Shown here: positions 7,106 through 15,150 of the stretch, piece by piece
Layout of the letters: every line of letters begins with the position of its first letter
Numbering within the stretch: the stretch's first letter is position 1
NCBI RefSeq assembly: GCF_002455975.1
Contig: NZ_DKLM01000037.1
Coordinates: forward strand, 2,069 to 17,252
DNA: 15,184 bases
Direction: 5' to 3'
DNA from: Clostridium sp. UBA6640
GTDB taxonomy: Bacteria; Bacillota; Clostridia; Clostridiales; Clostridiaceae
Position numbers and translations under genes: made by a program
The notes under the pieces: generated by a model
Databases searched by the model: none
What the model was told of the DNA's origin: nothing
The model's input: only the letters and a program-made list of their open reading frames with translations

Positions 7106-7972
7106 ATGTTTATAAAAGACTATAAAAATTTAATAGAAACATGGATAAATGAATATTTCGAAAATAAGTCATCAGAAAATAAAGGATATTTTGAACCAAT
7201 GGTTTATAGTTTAAATATAGGTGGAAAGAGAATCAGACCTATGCTTTTACTTCTAGCTTATGGATTATATAAAGAAAATTATACGGAAGCATTACCTTTT
7301 GCAGCAGCTATGGAGATGATTCATACATATTCTTTAATACATGATGACCTGCCTTCTATGGATAATGATGAATTAAGAAGAGGAATGGCAACAAATCATA
7401 TTAAATTTGGAGAAGCTAGGGCTATTTTAGCTGGCGATGGTCTACTAAATGAAGCTATGATAATAATGCTTAAAGAATGCTTAAAGTGTGAGGAAAGAAA
7501 AATAAAAGCTTCTAATATTATAGCTAATGCTTCAGGCGCAGAAGGAATGATATTAGGGCAAATTATAGATATAGAAAGTGAACATAAAAAAATATCTGAA
7601 GAAACAATGCTTAAAATGCATAAAAACAAAACGGGACAACTTATAAAAGCTTCAATTATAAGTGGTGCAATTTTAGGCGGTGCAACAGAAGAAGAAATTC
7701 GCATTTTAGGAGAGTATGGAGATAAATTAGGATTAGCTTTTCAAATAAAAGATGATATATTAGATGTTACTGGAGATGAAAATCTTATAGGAAAAAGTTT
7801 AAGTGATAAGAATAATGAGAAGACAACTTTTGTTACGATGTATGGTTTAGAAAAGTGTAAAAATTTATGTGAAGAAATTACTAAAGAATGCTTTGAATTA
7901 TTAAATAAACTTAATAAAAACACATCCTTATTGAGTGAATTAACCATGTTTTTATTAGAGCGCCAATATTAA
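7106..7972 (+). CDS. ispA: Farnesyl diphosphate synthase (polyprenyl synthetase)
   Basis: This 288-aa trans-isoprenyl diphosphate synthase condenses dimethylallyl and isopentenyl diphosphate to geranyl and farnesyl diphosphate. Seen: GGKRIRP (39-45), the first Asp-rich motif DDLPSMDND (80-88) with the two-residue insertion typical of bacterial short-chain enzymes, GQIIDIE (151-157), KTGQLI (175-180) and the second Asp-rich motif DDILD (216-220). The short-chain product is inferred from the family, not proven. I chose ATG 7106 because AAAGGA lies 7 nt upstream; in-frame TTG codons further up have no site. With dxs downstream it frames the OLE RNA and oapA between two isoprenoid genes. Confidence 0.93.
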   Translation: MFIKDYKNLIETWINEYFENKSSENKGYFEPMVYSLNIGGKRIRPMLLLLAYGLYKENYTEALPFAAAMEMIHTYSLIHDDLPSMDNDELRRGMATNHIKFGEARAILAGDGLLNEAMIIMLKECLKCEERKIKASNIIANASGAEGMILGQIIDIESEHKKISEETMLKMHKNKTGQLIKASIISGAILGGATEEEIRILGEYGDKLGLAFQIKDDILDVTGDENLIGKSLSDKNNEKTTFVTMYGLEKCKNLCEEITKECFELLNKLNKNTSLLSELTMFLLERQY

Positions 7973-8005
7973 TTTAAAAGAGATTTTTAAGTGAAATTTA
8001 CGATT

Positions 8006-8033
8006 TTGACATTTTTATTTCATGTGGTATAAT
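8006..8033 (+). promoter_or_regulatory. Strong sigma-A promoter of OLE RNA
   Basis: TTGACA (8006-8011), a 16-bp spacer and TATAAT (8028-8033) are both perfect matches, with the extended -10 dinucleotide TG at 8025-8026. The start of transcription would be near 8040, exactly where the closing helix of the RNA begins. It lies 33 nt after the ispA stop. Confidence 0.9.
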
Positions 8034-8039
8034 GTGTTT

Positions 8040-8630
8040 CAAAAGGTGGTGCAGTATTCTAGTCAGGTAAGTATTTTTGAGGGCGGGGCTAAAAATCCGT
8101 TAAAGAGCATATCGATGAAGTTCCTTGTGCTGGCTTATAACGCCCAGTTGTGGGTTGGTGCTGGGAGTAAGGTTGTGGGGCAATCGCAAAGGCATGCGAC
8201 ATTGACCCTACATCCGTGGAGACCATTGTATGTGCTTTGGAAGAAATATCTAAAGTACGGCAATGGATTAAACCTGTATTGTGGTAAATTTAGCTATGTG
8301 CAGAGTAGCTTGCCTTGAGTGGGGTGGGTAGAGGTGAGAACAAACCAATATGCTTAGGCCAAAGCATTGCGGTTATTGCTCACTAAAACCTATGCTGCAA
8401 AAGAGGATAAAAAAATACCTAACTGTTGAGGAAATCTCCTAGACTGTTTATTTTGTAAAATATATTAGGGATTGTAGTGTGGACTAAGTGGTAATCTAGC
8501 CCTATAGATTTGGTAACACTATAGATAGAGCATTAAAAGGAAACTACTGAAATGGCGACATTTTAGTTGCTCTATGGGAAATCCTGCTGGACCTAAGCCG
8601 CAAAATTTACTTAATATATTACCACTTTTT
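8040..8630 (+). ncRNA. ole: OLE RNA (ornate, large, extremophilic)
   Basis: This noncoding stretch of about 590 nt is markedly richer in G+C than its flanks and sits between ispA and oapA, the known setting of OLE RNA. That RNA binds OapA at the membrane and, with OapB and OapC, affects tolerance to cold, short alcohols and magnesium in Bacillus halodurans. Visible helices: the closing stem 8041-8050 with 8621-8630 (10 bp, one G-U); 8068-8073 with 8608-8613; GGGCG 8081-8085 with 8141-8145; 8106-8110 with 8127-8131; a three-part arm 8334-8338/8379-8383, 8343-8346/8371-8374, 8350-8355/8362-8367; and a 3' arm 8525-8532/8568-8575 capped by 8546-8554/8559-8567 with a GCGA tetraloop. Recognition is from context, size and partner gene; exact ends are inferred from promoter and closing stem. 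Confidence 0.92.
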
Positions 8631-8638
8631 GATTTTTT

Positions 8639-8652
8639 GGAGGATTATATTG
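8639..8652 (+). promoter_or_regulatory. Ribosome binding site and TTG start of oapA
   Basis: GGAGG (8639-8643) lies 6 nt before TTG (8650-8652). The 3' strand of the OLE closing helix ends at 8630, only 8 nt before it. An in-frame TTG at 8629 would overlap that helix and has no site of its own. Confidence 0.85.
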
Positions 8653-9225
8653 AGTAAAGATAGATATAAAAAAAGAAATAAAAATTCAAAAAAAGAAGGT
8701 AAAAAGAAAGAAAACCGTTGGATTTTTGTAATTATTATATCCACGATGATTATAAGTGGTTCAGTTTCACTCCTATCTGAAGCTACACTGTCACAAGTAA
8801 ATGTACCAATAGCTATAGGAATATTGCTTTTTATTGTTTTATTAGGAGTTATCTTTGATATAGTTGGTACTGCTGTGACTGCTGGTAATGAAGTGCCATT
8901 TCATTCAATGGCATCTCAAAAAATAGGGGGAGCCAATATAGCTGTAAAATTAATGAGAAATGCTAGCAAGGTTTCTAATTTTTGCAACGATGTTGTAGGC
9001 GATATATGTGGTATAATAAGTGGATCTATAGGCGTAGTTATAGTGGAAAAAGTCAAACATTTATACCCAACCTTAAATTATGTATTTATAGCGGCTATAG
9101 TTAGCGCTATAATTGCTTCTATGACCGTAGGAGGAAAAGCTATGGGGAAGAAATTTGCTATTGCAAAAAGCAATGATATAATTTTTACGGTTGCAAAAAT
9201 ATTACATTTTGTAAAAAGAGGATAA
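8650..9225 (+). CDS. oapA: OLE-associated membrane protein OapA
   Basis: OapA (191 aa from the TTG) binds OLE RNA and anchors it at the cell membrane. The N-terminal 23 residues are extremely basic (Lys/Arg-rich, e.g. RYKKRNKNSKKEGKKK), followed by four predicted membrane segments at about 24-45, 53-75, 115-133 and 142-160. Between segments 2 and 3 lies a conserved polar stretch with TAVTAGNEVPFHSMAS (74-89) and FCNDVVGDICG (111-121); the C-terminal tail is again basic. The layout faintly recalls the CNNM/DUF21 membrane domain of magnesium-linked proteins (an impression, not tested). TTG 8650 is chosen for its GGAGG. There is no terminator between OLE and this gene, so the RNA and the mRNA are probably one transcript at first. 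The dxs ribosome binding site lies in its last codons. Confidence 0.92.
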   Translation: MSKDRYKKRNKNSKKEGKKKENRWIFVIIISTMIISGSVSLLSEATLSQVNVPIAIGILLFIVLLGVIFDIVGTAVTAGNEVPFHSMASQKIGGANIAVKLMRNASKVSNFCNDVVGDICGIISGSIGVVIVEKVKHLYPTLNYVFIAAIVSAIIASMTVGGKAMGKKFAIAKSNDIIFTVAKILHFVKRG

Positions 9226-9229
9226 AAAA

Positions 9230-11095
9230 ATGACAAAATACTTACATAGTTATAGTGATTTTCGCAGTATAAGAGAGATGAATATACAAGAACTAAATGA
9301 GTTTGCTCAAGAAATACGCCAATTTTTGATAGAAAAAGTTTCAAAAACAGGAGGCCACTTAGCTTCTAATTTAGGTGTAGTTGAGCTAACTATTAGTTTA
9401 TTTAATGTTTTTAATTTTGATAAAGATAAAGTTATATGGGATGTAGGGCACCAATCCTATGTTCATAAAATTTTGACAGGAAGAAAAGATGAATTTGACG
9501 GCTTAAGGAATTATGGCGGAATAAGTGGTTTTCCTAAAAGAGAAGAAAGTAAATATGACTTTTTTGAAACAGGTCATAGTAGTACTTCAATATCTGCAGC
9601 TGTAGGAATGGCGCGAGCAAGAGATTTAAGAGGAGAAAATAATGACATTATTGCAGTTATTGGTGATGGTGCACTAACTGGAGGTATGGCTTTAGAAGCA
9701 TTGAATGACGTAGGTGATAAAAAGACTAAGCTTATTATAATATTAAATGATAACCAAATGTCTATATCTAAAAATGTAGGAGGATTATCTACCTATTTAA
9801 GTCAAATAAGAATGGATTCCTTTTATAACAAGATGAAAAATGATGTTACATCCACATTAGAAAAGATACCTACTGTTGGAAAGGGTATGGTAAATTCTAT
9901 ACATAAAATTAAAGATGGCTTAAAGCAAATTTTAGTACCAGGAATGTTTTTTGAAGATATGGGTATTAAATATATTGGACCTATTGATGGACACAATATA
10001 AAAGAGGTAAGCAAGGTATTAAAAATGGCTAAAAATATAGATGGACCAGTTGTAATACATGCAATAACCACTAAAGGAAAGGGATATTCTTTTGCTGAAA
10101 AATCTCCACAGAAGTTCCATAGTGTAGGACCTTCTGATTGCAATAATGGTAAAGTAAGTTCCAATAAATGCAAAAGTTATTCATCTGTTTTTGGAGAGGA
10201 ACTTATAAATATAGCTAAAGAGAAAAAAGAAGTAGTGGCAATTACTGCTGCTATGCCTGAAGGAACTGGATTAGGAGATTTTGCTAAAGAATTTCCTAAA
10301 AGATTTTTTGATGTTGGAATTGCAGAACAGCATGCAGTAACTATGGCTGCTGGTATGGCATCATCAGGGTTAAGACCAGTATTTGCAGTTTATTCAACTT
10401 TTCTTCAAAGAGCTTATGATCAGGTTCTTCATGATGTGGCATTGCAAAATTTACCAGTAGTTTTTGCTATTGATAGAGCTGGGATAGTAGGACAAGATGG
10501 AGAAACTCACCAAGGAATATTTGATTTGTCTTATTTATCACATATACCTAATATGACAATAATGAGTCCTAAGTGTGTAGATGAACTTAAAACTATGCTT
10601 AACTTTGCACTAGGAGAAAATTATCCCATAGCTATAAGGTATCCTCGTGGTGGAGATAATGAGAATATACATCTGTCTCCTATAAAGAAACTTGTAAAGG
10701 GTAAATGGGAAGTACTTCAAGGGATGAAGGGTAAAATAGCATTAGTAGCTACTGGAAAAATGGTTCAAAATGCCATTTTAGTTAGAGAAAAGCTTCTACA
10801 AAATAATATTGAAAGTACAGTGGTAAATGCTTGTTTTATCAAACCTTTAGATAAAAATTTAATAAAGGAACTTATAGAAGGTGGATATAGTATTGTAACT
10901 ATTGAAGACAATGTAATATCTGGTGGATTAGGTAGCAATGTTCTTCAGTATGTAAATAGTATTTCAAAAAATACTAAAGTTATAAATTTAGGATTTAATG
11001 ATAAATTTATAACTCACGGTTCAGCGGATACTTTATATAAAATTTATAATTTAGATACTGAAGGTATTTATAATAGTATTATAAATCTTCTATAA
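9230..11095 (+). CDS. dxs: 1-deoxy-D-xylulose-5-phosphate synthase
   Basis: Dxs (621 aa) makes 1-deoxyxylulose 5-phosphate from pyruvate and glyceraldehyde 3-phosphate with thiamine diphosphate, the entry step of the MEP isoprenoid pathway. Motifs in order: GHQSYVHK (73-80), GHSSTSISAA (115-124), the cofactor and metal motif GDGALTGG (145-152) with NDN (173-175), YIGPIDGHN (248-256), the catalytic glutamate in GIAEQHAVT (363-371, Glu366), and DRAGIVGQDGETHQG (415-429). The C-terminal transketolase domain is complete. Length is normal. The ATG is 4 nt after the oapA stop, with AGAGGA in the last codons of oapA, so translation is likely coupled to it. With ispA it provides two isoprenoid steps either side of OLE. 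Confidence 0.97.
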   Translation: MTKYLHSYSDFRSIREMNIQELNEFAQEIRQFLIEKVSKTGGHLASNLGVVELTISLFNVFNFDKDKVIWDVGHQSYVHKILTGRKDEFDGLRNYGGISGFPKREESKYDFFETGHSSTSISAAVGMARARDLRGENNDIIAVIGDGALTGGMALEALNDVGDKKTKLIIILNDNQMSISKNVGGLSTYLSQIRMDSFYNKMKNDVTSTLEKIPTVGKGMVNSIHKIKDGLKQILVPGMFFEDMGIKYIGPIDGHNIKEVSKVLKMAKNIDGPVVIHAITTKGKGYSFAEKSPQKFHSVGPSDCNNGKVSSNKCKSYSSVFGEELINIAKEKKEVVAITAAMPEGTGLGDFAKEFPKRFFDVGIAEQHAVTMAAGMASSGLRPVFAVYSTFLQRAYDQVLHDVALQNLPVVFAIDRAGIVGQDGETHQGIFDLSYLSHIPNMTIMSPKCVDELKTMLNFALGENYPIAIRYPRGGDNENIHLSPIKKLVKGKWEVLQGMKGKIALVATGKMVQNAILVREKLLQNNIESTVVNACFIKPLDKNLIKELIEGGYSIVTIEDNVISGGLGSNVLQYVNSISKNTKVINLGFNDKFITHGSADTLYKIYNLDTEGIYNSIINLL

Positions 11096-11105
11096 AGGAG
11101 TTTAT

Positions 11106-11930
11106 ATGTGTAACAATAAGATGAGATTAGATGTTTTAGTTTATAATAAAAAAATTGCTAATTCTAGAGAAAAAGCTAGAGAGTACATAATTGACGGTAA
11201 AATTTATGTTAATAATATAAAGGAAATAAAATGCGGTAAGAAATTTGATGAAAATGTACTAATAGAGTTTAAAGGAGAAGTTATGCCCTATGTTAGTAGG
11301 GGAGGGCTAAAACTTGAGAAAGCTCTAAAAATTTTTTCAATTGATTTAGAGGAAAAAATCTGTTTAGATATTGGAGCATCTACTGGCGGGTTTACTGACT
11401 GTATGCTTAAGCATAAAGCTAGTAAAATTTATGCTATTGATGTTGGTATTGATCAATTGGTAGAAGACCTTAGGAAAAATCCTAAGGTAATTTCTATGGA
11501 AAATACTAATGTCAGATATCTAACTCTTGAAGACATTGGAGAGTACTGCGATTTTGCATCAATAGATGTTTCCTTTATATCTTTAAAAAAGGTAATTCCA
11601 TCTGTGGTAAGTCTATTAAAAGATGATGGAATATGCGTTGCTCTTATTAAGCCGCAATTCGAAGTTGGAATAGGAAAAGTAAATAAAAAAGGCGTTGTTA
11701 AAAAACCAGATATTCATAAAGATGTTATAATTGAAATCGTAGAGTTCCTTAAAGAAATAGGTCTTAAAATAATGAATTTAAGTTATTCTCCTATTAAGGG
11801 ACCTAATGGTAATATTGAATATTTAATAGAATTTACTAAAAATCATAATAACAAGGACGAATTTAGTTACGACCTTATTTCTAAGGTTGTGAATTCATCC
11901 CATTTTGCATTATCCACGGAGGAGATATGA
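11106..11930 (+). CDS. tlyA: TlyA-family rRNA 2'-O-methyltransferase / S4 domain protein
   Basis: This 274-aa protein pairs an N-terminal S4 RNA-binding domain (about 6-60, start RLDVLVYNKKIANSREKARE) with an FtsJ/RrmJ-like methyltransferase domain. The linker shows SRGGLKLEKAL (64-74), the S-adenosylmethionine site LDIGASTGGF (87-96), and IDVSFISL (153-160) and KPQFEVG (182-188). Family members in mycobacteria methylate the 2'-OH of 16S and 23S rRNA; the B. subtilis homologue at this locus is YqxC. The exact rRNA target here is inferred. The start follows AAAGGAG by 5 nt, 10 nt after dxs. Its last codon and stop share 4 nt (ATGA) with nadK. Confidence 0.92.
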   Translation: MCNNKMRLDVLVYNKKIANSREKAREYIIDGKIYVNNIKEIKCGKKFDENVLIEFKGEVMPYVSRGGLKLEKALKIFSIDLEEKICLDIGASTGGFTDCMLKHKASKIYAIDVGIDQLVEDLRKNPKVISMENTNVRYLTLEDIGEYCDFASIDVSFISLKKVIPSVVSLLKDDGICVALIKPQFEVGIGKVNKKGVVKKPDIHKDVIIEIVEFLKEIGLKIMNLSYSPIKGPNGNIEYLIEFTKNHNNKDEFSYDLISKVVNSSHFALSTEEI

Positions 11931-12781
11931 AAAAAATAGGTATAAATATTAATTCGACAAAAGATAAAGAAGGTAAAACAATAGAGTATGTTGAATTAAT
12001 AGTAAGAAAATACTTTATAAATTGTGAAATATACAAATTCTATGATGCTCTTTATTTAGAAGAAGAAAAAAATAGGGATTTAGACTTATTGATAGCCTTA
12101 GGTGGGGATGGAACTATTTTAAGAGCTGCAACAGCAGTAGAGAAATTTGAGACTCCTATACTGGCAGTAAATATAGGCCATTTGGGTTTTTTATCTAGTA
12201 TAGAATTGTCCGACTTTGAAGAGGCAATTAAAAGGATACTTAATAAAGAATTTCATATTGATGATAGGATGATGATAAAATGTTCACTTCCCAAAAGTAA
12301 TAGTGAATATTATTATACAGCTTTAAATGATATTGTTGTATCAAAAGGAACTTTATCCAGAGCCATTAGTTATTACATATATGTAGATAACACTTTTTAT
12401 ATAAATTATAAGGCGGATGGATTGATTATTAGCACCCCAACAGGATCTACAGCATATTCATTATCAGCAGGAGGTCCTATAATTTATCCAACTTTGGATA
12501 TTATATCAGTAACACCAATTTGTCCAATTTCAGTAGGAATTAAAACAATAGTAGTGCATTCTGAGAACAAGATAAATGTTAAAATAAAATCTTATTCTGA
12601 AGGTGCCTATTTAAATATTGATGGACAAAATGTGGTTGAACTTAATCATGATGAAGAAGTATTTGTAGAAGTGTTACCAAGAAAATGTAAATTAATAAAA
12701 TTTAATGACTATAATTATTTTAAGGTATTAAGAAAAAAAATAATTTCTAGGTCAATAGAGTGTGAAGGTGATAATTCGTGA
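11927..12781 (+). CDS. nadK: NAD kinase
   Basis: NadK (284 aa) phosphorylates NAD to NADP, using ATP or polyphosphate in this family. The defining GGDGT (59-63), NIGHLGFL (82-89), LNDIVV (133-138), the long ADGLIISTPTGSTAY block (163-177) and GGPI (182-185) are all present, and the C-terminal beta-rich domain is complete. It begins on an ATGA overlap with tlyA, with GGAGGAG in the end of tlyA as ribosome binding site. NADPH is used by FolD-type and MEP-pathway reactions encoded nearby, but the neighbourhood is mostly conserved order. Its TGA overlaps the GTG start of argR. Confidence 0.96.
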   Translation: MKKIGININSTKDKEGKTIEYVELIVRKYFINCEIYKFYDALYLEEEKNRDLDLLIALGGDGTILRAATAVEKFETPILAVNIGHLGFLSSIELSDFEEAIKRILNKEFHIDDRMMIKCSLPKSNSEYYYTALNDIVVSKGTLSRAISYYIYVDNTFYINYKADGLIISTPTGSTAYSLSAGGPIIYPTLDIISVTPICPISVGIKTIVVHSENKINVKIKSYSEGAYLNIDGQNVVELNHDEEVFVEVLPRKCKLIKFNDYNYFKVLRKKIISRSIECEGDNS

Positions 12782-13230
12782 AAAGTTTACGTCATGAAAA
12801 GATTTATGAGATTATTAAATCTAAAGATGTTGAAACTCAGGAAGAATTAGCGGAAGAACTAAGGAATGAAGGGATTAATGTAACCCAAGCAACAGTTTCA
12901 AGAGATATTAAGGAGCTAAATCTTATAAAAATTTTATCTCATAATGGGAAATACAAGTATTCAGCACCAACTAAAGCAAAAAATTATAATCCAAATGCTA
13001 TGGCAAATATGTTATCAAAGACTGCTTTATCTGTAGAAAAAATTGATAAGCTTTTAGTAGTTAAAACTATATCCGCTTCAGCTGCTTTAGCTGCAGAAGC
13101 ACTGGACTCTTTTGAACTAGATGGAATAGCAGGTACTATAGCTGGAGATAATACTGTTTTAGTTATTACTAGAAGCGATGAAAAAGCAGAAGAGATAGTA
13201 TCATTAATTAAAAATTTGATTCATAGATAG
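12778..13230 (+). CDS. argR: Arginine repressor ArgR/AhrC (GTG start)
   Basis: ArgR (150 aa) is the hexameric regulator that binds ARG boxes when arginine is bound, repressing synthesis and activating catabolism in Bacillus relatives. The N-terminal winged helix-turn-helix domain (about 1-65) carries TQATVSRDIKELNLIK (36-51), with the conserved SR pair at 41-42. The C-terminal oligomerisation and arginine-binding domain carries GTIAGDNTVLVI (119-130), with the Asp expected to contact arginine. It begins with GTG at 12778, overlapping nadK by 4 nt, with GAAGGTG 7 nt upstream. I see no clear ARG box in the window. The place before recN is the same as for ahrC in B. subtilis. Confidence 0.95.
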   Translation: MKSLRHEKIYEIIKSKDVETQEELAEELRNEGINVTQATVSRDIKELNLIKILSHNGKYKYSAPTKAKNYNPNAMANMLSKTALSVEKIDKLLVVKTISASAALAAEALDSFELDGIAGTIAGDNTVLVITRSDEKAEEIVSLIKNLIHR

Positions 13231-13242
13231 GATGATTAAAGG

Positions 13243-14937
13243 ATGCTTTTACAATTAAATATTAAGAACTTTGCATTAATTGAAGAATTATCTATAGATT
13301 TTGAAGAAGGTTTTAATGTTTTATCTGGAGAAACTGGAGCAGGAAAATCTATATTAATAGATGCAATTAATTATGTTTTAGGTGGAAAGTTTAATAAAAA
13401 TTTAATTAGAGCTGGTGAAGAAAAGACTATAGTAGAAGCAATTTTCGCTATTGATAACGAAAAAACTAAAAAAATTCTAGATATACTAGATATAGATTAT
13501 GATGATGTAATAGTTTTAACTAGAGAAAGTTTTAATACAGGTAGATCTATTGCAAAGGTAAATAATAAAACTTTAATATTATCAAAAATAAAACTAATTA
13601 GCGAAGTGTTATTAGATATTCATGGTCAACATGAAAATCAAAATTTATTAGATAATAGTAATCATATAAATTATGTAGATGCTTTTGGTAGTGATAAAAT
13701 AGGACATTTGCTAAATGATTATAAAGAAAACTATGATAAGCTATCCTCAATTGAGAAAAAAATTTCTGATTTAAGAGGTAATGATAATCAGAGGGAAAAA
13801 AATATGGATTTTATTAAGTTTCAAATCGATGAAATAAATAGTATGAGTCCTAAATTAGGAGAAGATGAGGAATTAGAAGAAAGATTTTCACTTTTATCTA
13901 ATGCTGAAAAAATAGAAAAAAGTTTATTATCCTCTTATAATTTATTAAAAAACAATCTAGAAGAAGGATTTTCTGTAATTGATGGATTATCACATGTTAT
14001 TAGAGAACTAAGAACTATAGAAGAGCATAAGAGTGAGATTAAAAATATATCTAATGCCCTAGAGGAATGTTATTATTTGATAGAGCAAAATACAGATGAA
14101 ATTAGAACCTTAAAAGATAGTATTTATTATGATGAGAAAGAATTAGAATTTGTAAACTCTAGAATGTATCAATTAGGAGCTTGTAAGAAAAAATATGGAG
14201 AAACTATTGAGGATGTATTAAGTTACAAATCGGATTTAGAAAAAAGATTTGATGAATTACTTAATAGTGGAGAAATTATTGAAAAGTTAGAAAAAGAAAA
14301 AGTGCAATTAGTAGATATAATGCAAAAACAAGCTCTAAACATTTATAATATGAGGGTTGAAATTAGCGAACAATTAGAAAAAAATATAAAAAGAGAGCTT
14401 GATTATATAGGACTTGATAAAAGCACATTTAAAATAGAAATAATACATACTACAGAATTATCAAATAATGGAAGTGACAAGGTGCAGTTTAATATTTCTA
14501 CGAATCCAGGTCAACCACTTCAACCTTTAGAAGAGATTGTATCTGGTGGAGAGCTATCTAGAATTATGCTAGCACTTAAAACTGTATTTGTAGATAAGGA
14601 TGAAATTCCTACAGTAATATTCGATGAAATAGACACAGGAATAAGTGGAAGAATAGCTCAAAGAGTTGGTGAGAAAATGTACTTAATTTCTAAGAATCAT
14701 CAGGTTTTTTGTGTAACTCATTTACCTCAAATTGCTAGTATGGCAGATTATAATTATTTAATTGCAAAGGAATCATTAGAAAATACTACTTATACTAATG
14801 TTACAAAAATGAATAAAGAAGAAAAAAAATATGAAATTGCAAGAATGATCGGTGGTAGTGAAGTTACTAAATTAACTTTGGATAATTCAGAAGAGATGAT
14901 TGAAATGGCAAATATTTTAAAGAGAAATATAGTATAG
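13243..14937 (+). CDS. recN: DNA repair protein RecN
   Basis: RecN (564 aa) is an SMC-like ATPase that acts early in double-strand break repair. The head is split: Walker A GETGAGKS (29-36) and the Q-loop-like HGQHENQNLL near the front; the ABC signature VSGGELSR (433-440), Walker B TVIFDEID (457-464), and the switch histidine in CVTHLPQ (490-496) at the back. Between them a charged coiled-coil arm spans about 150-370. Length is usual for RecN. The start ATG is 12 nt after argR, with TAGGA about 10 nt upstream as a moderate ribosome binding site. It ends the cluster; a terminator follows 31 nt later. Confidence 0.96.
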   Translation: MLLQLNIKNFALIEELSIDFEEGFNVLSGETGAGKSILIDAINYVLGGKFNKNLIRAGEEKTIVEAIFAIDNEKTKKILDILDIDYDDVIVLTRESFNTGRSIAKVNNKTLILSKIKLISEVLLDIHGQHENQNLLDNSNHINYVDAFGSDKIGHLLNDYKENYDKLSSIEKKISDLRGNDNQREKNMDFIKFQIDEINSMSPKLGEDEELEERFSLLSNAEKIEKSLLSSYNLLKNNLEEGFSVIDGLSHVIRELRTIEEHKSEIKNISNALEECYYLIEQNTDEIRTLKDSIYYDEKELEFVNSRMYQLGACKKKYGETIEDVLSYKSDLEKRFDELLNSGEIIEKLEKEKVQLVDIMQKQALNIYNMRVEISEQLEKNIKRELDYIGLDKSTFKIEIIHTTELSNNGSDKVQFNISTNPGQPLQPLEEIVSGGELSRIMLALKTVFVDKDEIPTVIFDEIDTGISGRIAQRVGEKMYLISKNHQVFCVTHLPQIASMADYNYLIAKESLENTTYTNVTKMNKEEKKYEIARMIGGSEVTKLTLDNSEEMIEMANILKRNIV

Positions 14938-14968
14938 TATACATAATATAAAAAAGAAATGACAAAAT

Positions 14969-15008
14969 AAAACTATGAATTAATTTTAATTAATTCATAG
15001 TTTTTTTA
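14969..15008 (+). terminator. Intrinsic terminator after recN
   Basis: AAAACTATGAATTAAT (14969-14984) pairs with its reverse complement at 14989-15004, leaving a 4-nt loop and followed by a T tract (15001-15007). The stem is AT-rich but long. It closes the dxs-recN part of the cluster. Confidence 0.85.
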
Positions 15009-15084
15009 TAATTAACAGAATAAATAAATTAGTAAAATTAAAAAAACAATAAATAATGGTAGTTATGTAAAAAAATAATTTTTA

Positions 15085-15150
15085 ATTATTAATTTAAAAT
15101 ATCAGTGATTATTAAACTTTTTAACATATATAGAATTTTAAATTAATAAT
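15085..15150. repeat. Perfect 16-bp inverted repeat (arms 15085-15100 and 15135-15150)
   Basis: ATTATTAATTTAAAAT on the left is the exact reverse complement of ATTTTAAATTAATAAT on the right, 34 nt apart. The right arm lies inside the loop of the next inverted repeat, so the arms interleave. Confidence 0.75.

Noticed and set aside
7396..7704. A 102-codon minus-strand frame within ispA, with similar ones within dxs, spoIIIAG, spoIIIAE and oapA.
   Set aside because: Each lies inside a well supported gene on the other strand, gives Ser/Ile/Pro-rich protein without recognisable motifs, and lacks a ribosome binding site.
8022..8318. A 98-codon open frame on the + strand inside the ispA-oapA gap.
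   Set aside because: It begins within the OLE promoter, has no ribosome binding site, and its codons are unlike the neighbours because it is read from the G+C-richer structured RNA.
8040..8630. The structured stretch read as a riboswitch, T-box leader, tmRNA, SRP RNA, RNase P RNA or group II intron.
   Set aside because: It is too long for a metabolite riboswitch, has no terminator-antiterminator before oapA, no intron reverse transcriptase and none of the hallmark motifs I know of those RNAs; context and partner gene point to OLE.
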